Part shown: positions 5,536 through 6,504 of the stretch, piece after piece | Layout: every line of letters begins with the position of its first letter | How positions within the stretch are numbered: the stretch's first letter is position 1 | Source of the DNA: Planctomycetota bacterium | Lineage (GTDB): Bacteria; Planctomycetota; Phycisphaerae; WQYP01 | Direction: 5' to 3' | NCBI GenBank assembly: GCA_021805585.1 | Contig: JAJZEY010000313.1 | Coordinates: 1 to 6,504, forward strand | Length of the DNA stretch: 6,504 nucleotides | Program-made: the position numbers and the translations under genes | The notes under the pieces: model-generated | Seen by the model: only the letters and a program-made list of their open reading frames with translations | The model's database searches: none | Told to the model about the DNA's origin: nothing

Positions 5536-6504
5536 ATGGCCATGGAAAAAAAATCCGCCATTCACGCTTTGGGTTTATGGTGCCGGATGGACGCCGGTTT
5601 CGGTTTGTCTGAAACGCCGGTTCCACGCGCGCTTCTACGCGCACTTGAGTCCCCGACTGTGGCCGTCGGACCCGGTGCCGCCCGCCCCATAACCGGCGGC
5701 CAAAACCGCTCCGCGGCTGGTTATACCGCGCCCGCCCGGTCGGCGGGCTATACGACCGCCGAGACCTCAACCGGAAATATCCCGGAGGCTTCCATGGCTC
5801 CCCGAAGTGTAAAATCCGTTTCAGCCGCCGCTTCAGCCGTTACCGAGTCTTCGGCATCCAACATTCCACAGGTGACGGTCATGCCGCCGACGCCCGCCGG
5901 AAAAATCCCGGAACTTTCACCCGTCAGCCCTGCGGAAAAAGTTAATCAAATGGCTGAACTGGAAGCCGCGGCCGCCGCCGATCTGGCCCAATATTTTTCC
6001 GCCAGCGCGACCCGTGTGGTCTTTGGCGAAGGGGATGTTAACGCGGCCATGATGTTCATTGGTGAAGGGCCGGGAGTAGATGAAGACCGCTTGGGACGGC
6101 CGTTTGTAGGGCGTTCCGGCCAACTGCTGGACAAAATGATTGTGGCCATCGGGCTGACCCGCCAGGGGGTATATATCGCCAACGTGGTGAAGTTACGCTG
6201 CGCGGATTGGGATGCGGCCGGGGAGCGGTTCAAGGACCGCCCGCCGACGGTATCCGAGGCGGCGATGGGAATTTGCTGGCTGCATCGGCAAATTGAAATA
6301 GTCCGTCCGAAAGTGATCGTGACCCTCGGTGCCAGCGCCATTCGCCATCTGCTGGGCGAGATCGGCAATTTATCCGCGATTCGCGGCAAGTGGCGCGATT
6401 ACCGCGGTATTCCGGTCATGCCAACCTATCATCCGGCCTTTCTGCTGCGCGCGTATACCGAAGAAAATCGCCGCACCGTGTGGAACGATCTGAAGGCGGC
6501 CCAG
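5536..6504 (+). CDS. Uracil-DNA glycosylase, family-4-like (3' end cut off)
   Basis: The enzyme removes uracil from DNA in base-excision repair. The frame runs open to the window edge, giving 323 codons without a stop. Catalytic-domain landmarks, counted from the start used here, are FGEGDVNAAMMFIGEGPGVDED (motif GEGPG at 176-180), GRPFVGRSGQLLDKMI, YIANVVKLRC, VRPKVIVTLGASAIRHLL, RGKWRDY and MPTYHPAFLLR (His299). This order matches family 4 (thermostable, Fe-S) enzymes. The four Fe-S cysteines are not intact: the usual CxxC before FGEG is absent (AAADLAQYFSASATRVV instead), and KCR is KLRC. Only that cysteine and one in GIC remain. A short insertion follows KLRC. The N-terminus (about 1-140) is a possible helix (HALGLWCRMDAGFGL) plus an Ala/Pro/Thr-rich linker. 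The start is uncertain: ATG 5536 or 5542 lacks a clear ribosome site, whereas ATG 5794 has GGAGG 5 bases upstream and would drop the extension. I favour the longer form because the frame is open with coding-like composition. Confidence 0.88.
   Translation, partial: MAMEKKSAIHALGLWCRMDAGFGLSETPVPRALLRALESPTVAVGPGAARPITGGQNRSAAGYTAPARSAGYTTAETSTGNIPEASMAPRSVKSVSAAASAVTESSASNIPQVTVMPPTPAGKIPELSPVSPAEKVNQMAELEAAAAADLAQYFSASATRVVFGEGDVNAAMMFIGEGPGVDEDRLGRPFVGRSGQLLDKMIVAIGLTRQGVYIANVVKLRCADWDAAGERFKDRPPTVSEAAMGICWLHRQIEIVRPKVIVTLGASAIRHLLGEIGNLSAIRGKWRDYRGIPVMPTYHPAFLLRAYTEENRRTVWNDLKAAQ
5730..5796 (+). promoter_or_regulatory. Hairpin plus Shine-Dalgarno before an alternative start
   Basis: GCCCGCC (5730-5736) pairs perfectly with GGCGGGC (5742-5748), a 7-bp stem with a 5-base loop. 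Some 35 bases later GGAGG (5784-5788) precedes the in-frame ATG at 5794 by 5 bases. If the glycosylase starts here, the hairpin is in its 5' untranslated region. If it starts at 5536, the hairpin is in the coding linker and the GGAGG lies inside a Pro-Glu-Ala codon run. The signal is good but competes with the open upstream frame. Confidence 0.4.

Noticed and set aside
5471..5692. 73-codon plus-strand frame after the DUF3467 gene
   Set aside because: It overlaps the glycosylase frame, which is open to the window end and has family motifs.

Overview
The window is a moderately GC-rich bacterial chromosome segment. It holds four genes I can name by family, one possible small gene and a long flank with no convincing gene. 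No tRNA, rRNA, CRISPR array, insertion sequence or phage gene was seen. The mix of an RNase R with acidic and basic insertions, a DUF3467 protein and a family-4-like uracil-DNA glycosylase with a long low-complexity N-terminus suggests Planctomycetota, perhaps Phycisphaerae. That assignment is inference from general family resemblance, because no marker gene is present.

Layout. Positions 1-1109 contain no gene I can support. This flank has several short hairpins and, near 795-904, a nested set of inverted repeats that may be a structured RNA or a terminator region. Positions 1110-3710 (minus strand) encode RNase R, complete with cold-shock, RNB and S1 domains and a very basic tail. It has a promoter-like sequence only a few bases upstream of its start codon and no Shine-Dalgarno sequence. 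An 83-codon minus-strand ORF (3758-4009) precedes it and may share its transcript.

A divergent intergenic region (4010-4193) separates these from a plus-strand cluster. The cluster consists of a TPR/SPOR-domain lipoprotein (4194-4979), a DUF3467 protein (5074-5418) and a uracil-DNA glycosylase that runs off the window end (from about 5536, or from 5794 if a shorter start is used). The three are closely spaced with hairpins in the gaps, so they may be co-transcribed with partial termination between genes.

Functionally the window combines RNA turnover (RNase R), a cell-envelope or septum-associated lipoprotein, an uncharacterised small protein and base-excision DNA repair. I see no obvious new multi-gene system. 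The points most worth a second look are the apparent loss of the Fe-S cysteines in the uracil-DNA glycosylase, the uninterrupted open frame joining the DUF3467 stop codon to the glycosylase, the near-leaderless promoter arrangement of rnr, and the nested inverted repeats downstream of rnr.
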